From NCBI GenBank assembly GCA_965218985.1, contig CBDCMP010000004.1, forward strand, positions 248,001 to 312,000: a DNA stretch of 64,000 nucleotides, given 5' to 3'. Made by a program: the position numbers and the translations under genes. The number at the start of each line of letters is the position of its first letter. Within the stretch, counting starts at the first letter, position 1. The stretch comes from Pseudopedobacter sp965218985 (lineage in GTDB: Bacteria > Bacteroidota > Bacteroidia > Sphingobacteriales > Sphingobacteriaceae). Positions 9,380-17,296 of this stretch are shown piece by piece. The notes below the pieces were generated by a model that was not told where the DNA came from, did not search any database, and saw nothing but the letters and a program-made list of their open reading frames with translations.

Positions 9380-10336
9380 ATGAAGACTGATAAAATATTC
9401 TGGGGAATTCTACTGGTTTTTATAGGTGGCATATTCCTTTTAGAGAATTTCGGGTGGATAGATTTTAGCTGGTATGATGTGTGGCGTTTCTGGCCGGTGA
9501 TCCTGATATTGATCGGGGTAAATATCTTATTCTCCCGCACCAATTCTAAAATCGGAGTTTTAGCCACTATTGTCATCACCGTGGCCGCTCTGGGGATCCT
9601 CACCTATAAAGGATTGGAGAGAAGAGCATCCACGCCACATTGGGGCTGGAATTTCAAAGATAATGATGAAGATGGGGACAACGGGGAACATTCCTCTTCG
9701 CAAAATCGGATATCCACTGTTTATTCAGAAGATTACAACGCCAAATATCAGGTGGCGGCATTAAACATCAGAGGGGGGGCGAGTGATTTTCACATGCAGT
9801 CAGGAGAGGATAAACTTTTTGAATCTCGTAACAAAGAAACAGTGAACCGTTATTATTTAAAGAAAACAGAGACGGATAGCAGTGTGGTGCTGGATTTCAA
9901 TTCCAAAAACCGTGATGGCAATTTCAAGTTCAACGATGATGAGTTCGGAAGTGTAGAGATGAAGCTGAATAAACAACCTGTTTGGGATATCAGTTTGCAT
10001 ATGGGAGCCGGGAAAACAGATTTTGACCTCTCTCAGAATAAGGTGAGAACCGTTTATTTAAAAGGAGGGGCGGCAGCCTTCAAGGTAAAACTCGGGGATT
10101 TGTACAACGAGGTGAATTTTACGGCTGAAACAGGTGTGGCCAAAGTCAAAGTTGAAGTTCCTGAAGGAGCAGGTTGTGAAATAAAGACCTCCACGGGCTT
10201 ATCCTCCAAAGATTTTAAAGGGTTCACAGATAAAGGGAATGGTTATTACCAGACTTCAAATTATGATACATCCGCTAAAAAAATCCATATCACCTTGAAA
10301 GGTGGGCTGAGTGATTTTGAAGTAGACCGGTATTAA
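9380..10336 (+). CDS. LiaF-like membrane protein with C-terminal toastrack-type domain
   Basis: 318 aa from the ATG at 9380, which lies 2 bases after the TGA of the PspC gene; a GTG at 9374 is a less likely start. Three or four N-terminal hydrophobic helices (KIFWGILLVFIGGIFLLENFGW, then FWPVILILIGVNILF) resemble LiaF/DUF5668 segments. From about residue 120 the sequence turns into repetitive beta structure (ALNIRGGASDFHM, DISLHMGAGKTDFDLS, IHITLKGGLSDFEVD), as in the LiaF/LiaG right-handed beta domain. Probably part of an envelope-stress module with the PspC and RDD proteins. Confidence 0.85.
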   Translation: MKTDKIFWGILLVFIGGIFLLENFGWIDFSWYDVWRFWPVILILIGVNILFSRTNSKIGVLATIVITVAALGILTYKGLERRASTPHWGWNFKDNDEDGDNGEHSSSQNRISTVYSEDYNAKYQVAALNIRGGASDFHMQSGEDKLFESRNKETVNRYYLKKTETDSSVVLDFNSKNRDGNFKFNDDEFGSVEMKLNKQPVWDISLHMGAGKTDFDLSQNKVRTVYLKGGAAAFKVKLGDLYNEVNFTAETGVAKVKVEVPEGAGCEIKTSTGLSSKDFKGFTDKGNGYYQTSNYDTSAKKIHITLKGGLSDFEVDRY

Positions 10337-10947
10337 TGAACAGTGAAAAAATCTATACCCTGGTGGTGAAGGGCAAACCTATCGGGCCTTTCACCATAAA
10401 AGAATTGAAAGAGAATCGGGTTAAGCCCGATTCTTTTGTGCGTAAACCGGGAATGGATGACTATAAGGAAGCTCATGAGTTTCCGGAATTGAGAGAACGC
10501 TTAGGCTTTACCAGGCAATTTACCTCCCCGCAATATTTTGCAGGCTTCGACCTCCGGCTATTGGCCACGGTAATAGATTGGTTGGTTGTCTTCGGTGTGC
10601 TGGCTTTTTTTGAATTGTTGGTGGTGCTGTTTTTTGATGACAGGACCAAGACCATCCTCATTGTCAGCTCGGGTATGATGTTGTTGCCCATACTTAAGTT
10701 TTTCTATCACATTTATATGGAGTATCATCAACAAGCAACCGTGGGTAAAAGATTGATGAACATCAAAGTGACCAATATGCAAGGCTTGCCACCCAGCCTG
10801 AGCGAAGTTTTTGTGAGAAATATTTCCAAAATCATCAGTACCGCCTTGTTCTTTTTTGGTTACCTCTACAGTTTTCTCAATAAAAAACAACAGGCCTTGC
10901 ATGATGTGATGGCGAATACATTGGTGGTGAAGGACAGGTTGGTATAG
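10336..10947 (+). CDS. RDD family membrane protein with N-terminal GYF_2-like domain
   Basis: 203 aa. The first ~55 residues (KIYTLVVKGKPIGPFTIKELKENRV...) match the GYF_2-like domain common at the N-terminus of bacterial membrane proteins. The rest is an RDD domain: FDLRLLATVIDWLVVFG with the Arg and Asp pair, then a helix pair, and GKRLMNIKV before the last helices, ending ALHDVMANTLVV. Its ATG shares one base with the preceding TAA (TAATG), showing translational coupling. Role unknown, possibly transport or membrane homeostasis in the PspC cluster. Confidence 0.88.
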   Translation: MNSEKIYTLVVKGKPIGPFTIKELKENRVKPDSFVRKPGMDDYKEAHEFPELRERLGFTRQFTSPQYFAGFDLRLLATVIDWLVVFGVLAFFELLVVLFFDDRTKTILIVSSGMMLLPILKFFYHIYMEYHQQATVGKRLMNIKVTNMQGLPPSLSEVFVRNISKIISTALFFFGYLYSFLNKKQQALHDVMANTLVVKDRLV

Positions 10948-11006
10948 AAGAAAACTGAAAGAGAAGCCTTAAGGCTGGAACAATCCGGGTCTGGTGAGTA
11001 ATGGGG

Positions 11007-11645
11007 TTAAGCTCCGGCACCCCCTTCTGTGAAATAGCTGACCTCTAAAAATTTTTTAGAGGCTGCGGTGTTGTTTTTGTCAGGTTTCAACGCTTTCAGC
11101 ACACCTGCCACCCTCACCTCACATTCGGGCAGTTTCACTTTGTTTTTTGTATGGGCGATGAAGAACATGTCTTTGTTCAGTTCGTCCTGTACTTCGTAAA
11201 CATCGTATTCATCCATAATGGGCACCATCACCATGGTCATGGCTTTGCCGGCCATAATGGGCACCATCACAAAGCCCTGCAATTCTGATTTTGAATCCAC
11301 CAGTTTGGGTGTGCCCGTGAGGATGGTGTTGGTGCCTATCATGCCTTTCTTCTCCGCCTCTGAGGCCAGCAAGTGTAAGGGTTTGTATTTCTGGTAGCTG
11401 AGCTCCATCTCGGGATCAAGCCTGGCCAGCACAATGGCTTTCATTCCGGGGGTCAATTTGCTGAGCGAAAGCTCCAGGAACAGAATCATCCTTTGCTTAT
11501 CATTAAAAATGCCGCCCACTTTTCCCAGCTCCCCCTTGGTGATGATTCGGTTATTGGCCCTGCTGTACAGGTTATAAAACCTGCCGCCATTGTCTAATTC
11601 GGCCATGGCCATAGCGATATCCGTGTAAGGACTGATTCTCTTCAT
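11007..11645 (-). CDS. Hypothetical protein
   Basis: 212 aa from the ATG at 11645 (MKRISPYTDIAMAMAELDNGG); a longer form from 11678 adds a Cys-rich stretch that looks non-coding. No signal peptide or membrane span. Two methionine-rich near-repeats (FVMVPIMAGKAMTMVMVPIMDEYD) stand out in the middle. I do not recognise the family. It is convergent with the RDD gene and isolated from other minus-strand genes. Confidence 0.65.
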   Translation of the reverse strand: MKRISPYTDIAMAMAELDNGGRFYNLYSRANNRIITKGELGKVGGIFNDKQRMILFLELSLSKLTPGMKAIVLARLDPEMELSYQKYKPLHLLASEAEKKGMIGTNTILTGTPKLVDSKSELQGFVMVPIMAGKAMTMVMVPIMDEYDVYEVQDELNKDMFFIAHTKNKVKLPECEVRVAGVLKALKPDKNNTAASKKFLEVSYFTEGGAGA

Positions 11646-11696
11646 ACACAAATATAATAGGAACACACACTCGTTCAAGTAAAATATAAATAAGGT

Positions 11697-11860
11697 TTAG
11701 GTGGTTAAAGCTCTATCCAAAGACGAAGTGAGTTCATCAAGCAGTAATATTTTTGGGTGTTTATACAGCTCCCGAAGCGCATCAGCAATTACGCCTGTCC
11801 TGCTGAAAGCCTTTGCCCCTCATCGCCCAACAAGTTTCTTACACCCTGCTGAATGAATCC
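11697..11860 (-). pseudogene. ABC transporter ATPase remnant
   Basis: Reading the minus strand, one frame carries FFGFIQQGVRNLLGDEGQRL followed by SAGQ, matching the region up to the ABC signature (LSGGQ). A second frame then carries ALRELYKHPKILLLDELTSS followed by LDRALTT and a stop, matching the Walker B and D-loop. The two halves are separated by a frameshift within the bases between LSAGQ and GVIADAL. Nothing upstream for a Walker A is recognisable. This is a decayed C-terminal piece of an exporter-type ATPase (MsbA- or peptidase-containing type), filling an otherwise empty 260-bp gap. Confidence 0.7.
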
Positions 11861-11940
11861 AAAAAAGTACTGGTTTGAAAGTATTGCACAAATAGGTACA
11901 GCAATTAGATTCTTCTCATCAAATTTTTATCTTAGCCCAC

Positions 11941-13194
11941 ATGAAAATCGGAATCATCGGATTGGGAGATATGGGCGTTCTATATGCCCGAACTTTTGCG
12001 AAAGCAGGACTGGAAGTGGTGGGTTGTGATTTGCCTTCAAGAAAAGAAACCTTGGTAAAGCAACTTTCCCCGTTTGGCATTCATGTTTTGCAGGATGCAA
12101 AAGAGGTTTCTAAATCTTGTGATTTTATATTTTATGCGGTAGAAGCCGAGAAAATTGCCGAAGTGGTGGAATTTGCGGCGGGTTCAACAAAAACCGGAGC
12201 CATTGTCACCGGGATGACCTCCGTTAAAACCCCTGAGGTTGCTGCTTTTGAAATTTATCTCCCTCCTGATTGTCAAATCATTTTAACCCATGCACTGCAT
12301 GGTCCTGGTTTTGAAACCAAAGGCCAGAAGCTGATTGTGGCACCTCATCGCATCAGTCAGGAGAATTATGAAAAAGCGTTGGAGGTCTTAGCCGCTTTAG
12401 AATCTGAAATCATTGAGTTGAAGGATTATCATCAGCATGATCAAATGATGGCGGATACACAGGCAGTGACCCACATGGGCTTCGAAAGCATGGGGACAGC
12501 ATGGAAGAATGCAGGAACATATCCTTGGGAGAGTGGTGCTTATGTATCGGGTATTGATAATGTGAAGATTCTTACCACCCTACGGATTTTTAGTTATAAG
12601 GCGCACGTGTACGGAGGTTTGGCTATATTGAATCCTTATGCTTCCAAACAAGTGGAAGCCTATGCTCAATCAGAATCCGCACTGTTTAAGATGATGATTC
12701 AAGAAGATGAATCAAATTTCAGAGAAAGGATAAACAATGCGAGAGCCTATGTTTTTCACGGTCAGCATAATTTAATCTTATTTGATGATGCCATCATGAA
12801 AGAATTCAGTATCGGCAGCAACAGTGCCTTGGCGAAACCAAATTCACATTTGAGTTTACTGGCCATGGTTGATGCCTGGTATCAGTTAAAGATCAATCCT
12901 TATGATAATATGGTGGGGCAAACTCCCCCATTCAAATTGCGTTTGGGCATTGTGGAATACCTATTTAAAAATGACGAGCTGTTGGAAGAGACCATTCAGA
13001 CTGCTTTATACGATAAAAGCATCAGGGGTGATGATCTGGAATTTCACACAGCAGTGAGAGAATGGGCATCCATCATCAAATATAAAGACATGAGAGGTTA
13101 CAAAGAGCATTTTGCGCAGGCGAAAGAATTCTTTGAACCTTTATTGGAGAAAGGCCGGCAGCAAAGTGCCGAACTCATCAGGCGTCTAAGCTAG
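11941..13194 (+). CDS. tyrA: Prephenate dehydrogenase of the fungal TYR1 type
   Basis: 417 aa. The N-terminal NAD(P)-binding fold starts with MKIGIIGLGDMGVLYAR. Further on are HALHGPGFETKGQ (near residue 121), MMADTQAVTHMGFESMGTAW (near 170), NSHLSLLAMVDAWYQLKINP followed by YDNM (near 305), and DKSIRGDDLEFHTAVREW near the end. From memory these blocks match yeast-type TYR1 prephenate dehydrogenase in order and spacing, whereas usual bacterial TyrA proteins are about 280 aa or fused to chorismate mutase. It should convert prephenate to 4-hydroxyphenylpyruvate for tyrosine synthesis. No other aromatic-pathway gene is adjacent. It overlaps the convergent gene by 4 bases. Confidence 0.8.
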   Translation: MKIGIIGLGDMGVLYARTFAKAGLEVVGCDLPSRKETLVKQLSPFGIHVLQDAKEVSKSCDFIFYAVEAEKIAEVVEFAAGSTKTGAIVTGMTSVKTPEVAAFEIYLPPDCQIILTHALHGPGFETKGQKLIVAPHRISQENYEKALEVLAALESEIIELKDYHQHDQMMADTQAVTHMGFESMGTAWKNAGTYPWESGAYVSGIDNVKILTTLRIFSYKAHVYGGLAILNPYASKQVEAYAQSESALFKMMIQEDESNFRERINNARAYVFHGQHNLILFDDAIMKEFSIGSNSALAKPNSHLSLLAMVDAWYQLKINPYDNMVGQTPPFKLRLGIVEYLFKNDELLEETIQTALYDKSIRGDDLEFHTAVREWASIIKYKDMRGYKEHFAQAKEFFEPLLEKGRQQSAELIRRLS

Positions 13195-13769
13195 CGTGCT
13201 TGAAACTCCTCAAGCCTGTTCCTTTCATCCTGTAATTCCCTTGCTAACTTTTTCTCCTTTTCATTGGCATTCACTTTGTAGTGGCGATACTCCTCACTGA
13301 TCTCATCGAATAATTTCATCCTATGTCGGGTCTCTTTTCTAAATGAGGTCATTCTGAATGCAAGAAAAGCAGCGATCCCCAACAACACGATCACGAAACA
13401 CCACATCAAAATTTTGTAGGATGCTTTGCTCATAGTCATAATTCCCAGTAAAGAAATGGAATCGACACTGTTTCGTGAATTTGCCAAGTCAGTTTCAGTT
13501 TTACTGAGCTGTTGCTTTAAGCTGGCGTAATCATTTTTGCTTTTATTTAAACGCTGTTGTACTTGCTGAAGCTGTTGTTTTTCTTTTTCAAGACTATCCT
13601 GTATGTTATTCCAGAATTTAGTGAGCTCATTTTGGTTGACCACTTTATAATCCTGGTAGTTGTTAGATTTGATTACGGTCTTCTCATACTGTTCTGAAAG
13701 GCTTTGTGCTGTCAGTGCGAATGAAGTATGGCAGATTAAAAACAAGATGAAATAGCTGATTTTTCTCAT
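13191..13769 (-). CDS. Secreted/membrane coiled-coil protein of unknown function
   Basis: 192 aa: signal peptide (MRKISYFILFLICHTSFALTAQS), a long coiled coil (about residues 45-95, EKEKQQLQQVQQRLNKSKND), one transmembrane helix (about 117-137, ILMWCFVIVLLGIAAFLAF), and a second charged helical tail (EKEKKLARELQDERNRLEEF). Similar proteins in Bacteroidota are often mislabelled as tRNA (guanine-N1)-methyltransferase; nothing here supports that activity. Its stop overlaps the convergent tyrA end by 4 bases. Confidence 0.75.
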   Translation of the reverse strand: MRKISYFILFLICHTSFALTAQSLSEQYEKTVIKSNNYQDYKVVNQNELTKFWNNIQDSLEKEKQQLQQVQQRLNKSKNDYASLKQQLSKTETDLANSRNSVDSISLLGIMTMSKASYKILMWCFVIVLLGIAAFLAFRMTSFRKETRHRMKLFDEISEEYRHYKVNANEKEKKLARELQDERNRLEEFQAR

Positions 13770-13881
13770 ATGATGAGTTTTGATAGTAATTTTAACAGCC
13801 TATCCCTTCTATTATTGCCTTATTGTGAAATTTTAATCTCTGACTAATATTAAATATACTTTGAGTATGGTACAGTTTTGA

Positions 13882-15708
13882 ATGAACAGCAGCATATTAA
13901 TGACTATAAAAAGCTCAAACGTAGAAACTATACAAGGTATGGGAGCTATTTTGCACCAGGATGGTGTGTTCTTCAGAGTGTGGGCCCCCAACGCTCTTGA
14001 AGTATTTGTAACTGGCGATTTTAACGAATGGAAACAAGATGAATTTAAATTGGATCACGAAGATGATGGTTACTTTGGGGGGAACGTCTCCTCGGCAAAA
14101 GCCGGAAGTCAATATAAATTCATTATAAAAACAGCGCATGGCGATTTAATGAAGAATGATCCCTATGCCCGTGAACTTACCAATTCCGCAGGTAATTCAG
14201 TGGTTTATGATGCTAATGCATTTAATTGGGAAGAGGATGAATCTTTCATGCCTTATTGGAACGAGGCAGTGATTTACGAATTACATTTGGGGACGTTTAA
14301 TGTGCAGGAGGAGGGTAAACCAGGTGATTTTCATACGCTGAAAGAGAAAATCCCTTATCTAAAAGAATTGGGCATCAATGTAATTGAAATCATGCCTCCT
14401 TTCGAGTTTCCAGGTTCTTATTCGTGGGGTTATAATCCGGCTTATCCTTTCGCTATAGAAAGTGACTACGGCGGCCCCGATGCTTTAAAAGCCTTGGTAA
14501 AAGAAGCACACCAGAATGGGATTGCAGTGATCCTTGATGCTGTTTACAACCATTTTGGGCCTACAGATATAGATTTGTGGCGTTTTGACGGATGGTACGA
14601 AAATGATAAAGGTGGAATTTATTTCTATAACGATTGGAAATCTGAGACTCCCTGGGGCGACACCCGTCCTGACTATGGCCGGCAGGCTGTAAGAAATTAT
14701 ATAAAAGACAATGCAAGGATGTGGCTGCAGGATTTTCATATTGATGGTTTACGTTTAGACAGCACCTATCATATGAGGCATGTGGAGGAGGGACAGGACA
14801 TGGAACAGGGGATTTATGAGGCCATCAGTCTGTTGAAGGAACTGAACGAAGAGGTGAAAGAACGTTATCCCCATAAAATAATGATTGCAGAAGACCTACA
14901 CAATCTCGAAATTTTAACAAATCCAACAGAGCGGGGAGGAGTGGGTTTCAGCAGCCAATGGGATGCGGTGTTTGTTCATACCATCAGAGATGTGCTCATC
15001 ACTCAGGAAGATCAAAACCGTGATTTGAATCAGGCAGTCAAAGCTCTACTTAACCGCTATAGTGGTGATGCTTTTAAAAGAGTGATCTACACCGAATCTC
15101 ATGATGAAGTGGGAAATGGCACAGCCAGGATCGTAGAGGAGATAGGACATGGAGACGTAAATAACTGGTACTCCAAAAAAAGAGCTTCATTAGGTATGGC
15201 TATGGTGATGACTGCTCCAGGAATTCCCATGCTTTTTCAGGGTCAGGAGATTTTGGAGGATAAATGGTTCTCCGATACCGATCCGATAGATTGGAGCTTA
15301 CTGGATAAATACAAGGGATATTTTAACCTGCACAAAGATCTGATCCATCTCAGATTGAACACTACGGGCACCACTTTGGGCTTAAGCGGTCAACACATTC
15401 AAATCATCAGAGCAGACAATGACCAAAAGATTTTAGCTTACCAAAGATGGAAAGAAGGAGGAGCAAAGGATACAACGATGGTCATCTTAAATCTTTCTGT
15501 TGAGGAGAAAGCGGTTTATAGAATTGGCTTTCCCTTAAAAGGATTATGGAAGGTAAGATTTAATTCAGACTGGGAAGGATATAATGAGGAATTTGGAAAC
15601 TATCAGTCTTATGATGTGGAAACTCAAGATGAAGCTAATGATGATTTTGAACAGAGTGCGGAAATTTCCATAGCACCTTATACGGCTCTAATATTGTCAC
15701 AGGGTTGA
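13882..15708 (+). CDS. GH13 alpha-glucan enzyme with CBM48 (branching-enzyme/TreZ-like)
   Basis: 608 aa. A CBM48-type N-terminal domain (about residues 20-100, VFFRVWAPNALEVFVTGDFN) precedes a GH13 TIM barrel. Conserved regions are visible: DAVYNHFG (region I), DGLRLDST with the nucleophile Asp (II), IAEDLHNLE with the acid/base Glu (III), and ESHDEVGNG with the third acid (IV). A C-terminal beta domain follows. The arrangement fits 1,4-alpha-glucan branching enzymes and the related malto-oligosyltrehalose trehalohydrolases; the sequence alone does not decide between them. A second possible start lies 18 bases downstream. No glg or tre gene is adjacent. Confidence 0.88.
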   Translation: MNSSILMTIKSSNVETIQGMGAILHQDGVFFRVWAPNALEVFVTGDFNEWKQDEFKLDHEDDGYFGGNVSSAKAGSQYKFIIKTAHGDLMKNDPYARELTNSAGNSVVYDANAFNWEEDESFMPYWNEAVIYELHLGTFNVQEEGKPGDFHTLKEKIPYLKELGINVIEIMPPFEFPGSYSWGYNPAYPFAIESDYGGPDALKALVKEAHQNGIAVILDAVYNHFGPTDIDLWRFDGWYENDKGGIYFYNDWKSETPWGDTRPDYGRQAVRNYIKDNARMWLQDFHIDGLRLDSTYHMRHVEEGQDMEQGIYEAISLLKELNEEVKERYPHKIMIAEDLHNLEILTNPTERGGVGFSSQWDAVFVHTIRDVLITQEDQNRDLNQAVKALLNRYSGDAFKRVIYTESHDEVGNGTARIVEEIGHGDVNNWYSKKRASLGMAMVMTAPGIPMLFQGQEILEDKWFSDTDPIDWSLLDKYKGYFNLHKDLIHLRLNTTGTTLGLSGQHIQIIRADNDQKILAYQRWKEGGAKDTTMVILNLSVEEKAVYRIGFPLKGLWKVRFNSDWEGYNEEFGNYQSYDVETQDEANDDFEQSAEISIAPYTALILSQG

Positions 15709-15841
15709 GCTACCACAAAACCTATCTCTGCATGAGAAATATTTAGATTGGGGGCTAAAAATTTGTGAATTGGTTGTTATCAGTTAAACAAGCTATTTTC
15801 TTGTTTTTATTCAGAATTTAATCGCACAAACGTTAAATCAT

Positions 15842-15871
15842 AAATAATGCTGATGTAGCTCAGCATTATTT
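15842..15871. terminator. Bidirectional hairpin between convergent genes
   Basis: A perfect 12-bp inverted repeat (AAATAATGCTGA / TCAGCATTATTT) with a 6-base loop sits between the end of the GH13 gene and the end of the small minus-strand gene. A/T-rich stem ends could serve as U-tracts in either direction. Confidence 0.6.
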
Positions 15872-15874
15872 GAC

Positions 15875-16087
15875 TTATTTGTTTCTCACTAAAAAATAAA
15901 TAATAAAAAGGATGACCACACAAAGCGGAATGATCCATTTTAATGCTTGGCCCGCACCTTTGTTATTCTTCTCCAAAATGGCTTCTTCTGATGGGGCTGG
16001 ATGTTCTTTATGTTCGTTATAGTGCTCTTCAGCACCACCCGGGGATTTTTTTTCAATCTCGGAATCTTTATGGGCTTGATCTGTCAT
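15875..16087 (-). CDS. Small tail-anchored membrane protein
   Basis: 70 aa: a hydrophilic Glu/Lys/His-rich N-terminal half, then a single C-terminal transmembrane helix (WIIPLCVVILFIIYFLV, about residues 51-67) and a short basic end. No family is recognised. It ends next to the hairpin at 15842-15871, which supports it being a real transcription unit. Confidence 0.6.
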   Translation of the reverse strand: MTDQAHKDSEIEKKSPGGAEEHYNEHKEHPAPSEEAILEKNNKGAGQALKWIIPLCVVILFIIYFLVRNK

Positions 16088-16190
16088 GTTTTTTTAATTT
16101 AACAGAACAATTTTTTTGCCAAACTATTTTTGAGTATGGTAACTTGGGTATCTTTAAGTCTGTAAATTTAAATTTCAAACCATTTAATCA

Positions 16191-16515
16191 TATTTGAAAG
16201 GAGACAAGGCGGTTATTCCAGCTTGGAATGATTTATTATGGGAGAAATTAAACGGAAATTCTATGACTATAAGGAATGACCTCATGTTGTTAAAGGTAGA
16301 ATTTGCCGCCGGTGCTATAGGTAAGATGCATCACCTACACAGGTCACCTATGTAGAGCACGGAGTGTTTGGGATGACGATTGGAACTGAAAAAAGGACGG
16401 TTAAAAAGGGGGTGGTTATTTCATTCCACCTCCTATCAATCAGGGGATAAACTGTATTGAACCTGGAATTCTGATAGATGTATTCCCTACTATTAGGTAA
16501 GATTTTTGAAATACC
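16191..16515 (+). pseudogene. Cupin-domain protein remnant
   Basis: Three frames together rebuild one cupin. Frame one from 16191 reads KAVIPAWNDLLWEKLNG, then LMLLKVEFAAGAIGKMHH ending at 16334. Frame two continues from about 16334 with PTQVTYVEHGVFGMTIGTEK, then RTVKKG. Frame three from 16453 reads CIEPGILIDVFPTIR, followed by a TAA where the family has a Glu before DF. These match the usual small cupin (about 110 aa), including the metal-site HH and the second beta motif. No start codon survives in frame. At least two frameshifts and one nonsense change mean it is not functional. Confidence 0.8.
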
Positions 16516-16633
16516 TGTAGCTGGTTTTCAACTGAGCAATCATGATAAACGGATTTAATAAAACATATGGAAAGTATTTAGCGTTCTTAAAACAGGCTCG
16601 CAAATTGCCATATACTGTCAGAATAATCATTCT

Positions 16634-17296
16634 ATGATTTCATCCTTTGTTTTATTGATTTGTAATTTTATGATCACTTCCGCTCCTCAAACTCCTTTTC
16701 CTCCAACAGATTTAGCACCATTCAGCCATCACAAAAAAATCCCGAAAGTGATTGAGAAATCCATACTGATCGCCTTATCTCATTATCCCGAGTTAAAAGA
16801 CACCCCTATAGATTTTGTGTTTAAGAAAGAGATCAAAAAATCTGTGATGCAGGCGCAACCAAAGATCAGCACCCTATTGAACACCCGGGAAGATAGAGGT
16901 TACCAAATCAATATCAGTGCCATGTTCAAACTAACCCATTCCACCACACCTATTCATCAGTTGCCGGAAGGAATCATGATTGGATGGATCGGGCATGAGC
17001 TGGGTCATGTGATGGATTATAAAAACAGGAGCACCCTAGGTTTGATGAGATTTGGATTAGGTTACTTGTTTTCAGAGGAATTTTTGAAGAAAGCTGAACG
17101 CACTGCAGACACTTATGCAGTTAACCATGGCTTGGCCAAATATATCTTACAAACCAAAAGGTTCATTTTAGATAACTCTGATTTACCGGAAGTCTACAAA
17201 GCAAGAATAGGTAGGTTATACCTTTCTCCGGACGATATCGTAGAGCAGGTAAGGAAGCTGGAGGAGGCAAAGCAGCAACATCTGATTAACGAATAG
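16634..17296 (+). CDS. Predicted zincin-like metalloprotease
   Basis: 220 aa. A short hydrophobic N-terminus (MISSFVLLICNFMITS) could be a signal. A zincin motif HELGH lies near residue 118 (GWIGHELGHVMDYKN), with a downstream ERTADTYAVNHG segment (near 152) where the Glu or Asp could be the third metal ligand, as in M48-like and related peptidases. The substrate is unknown. It converges with and overlaps the GH3-type gene by 11 bases. Confidence 0.7.
   Translation: MISSFVLLICNFMITSAPQTPFPPTDLAPFSHHKKIPKVIEKSILIALSHYPELKDTPIDFVFKKEIKKSVMQAQPKISTLLNTREDRGYQINISAMFKLTHSTTPIHQLPEGIMIGWIGHELGHVMDYKNRSTLGLMRFGLGYLFSEEFLKKAERTADTYAVNHGLAKYILQTKRFILDNSDLPEVYKARIGRLYLSPDDIVEQVRKLEEAKQQHLINE

Noticed and set aside
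13191..13769. tRNA (guanine-N1)-methyltransferase label for the coiled-coil protein
   Set aside because: The protein has a signal peptide, a coiled coil and a membrane helix, with no methyltransferase motif.
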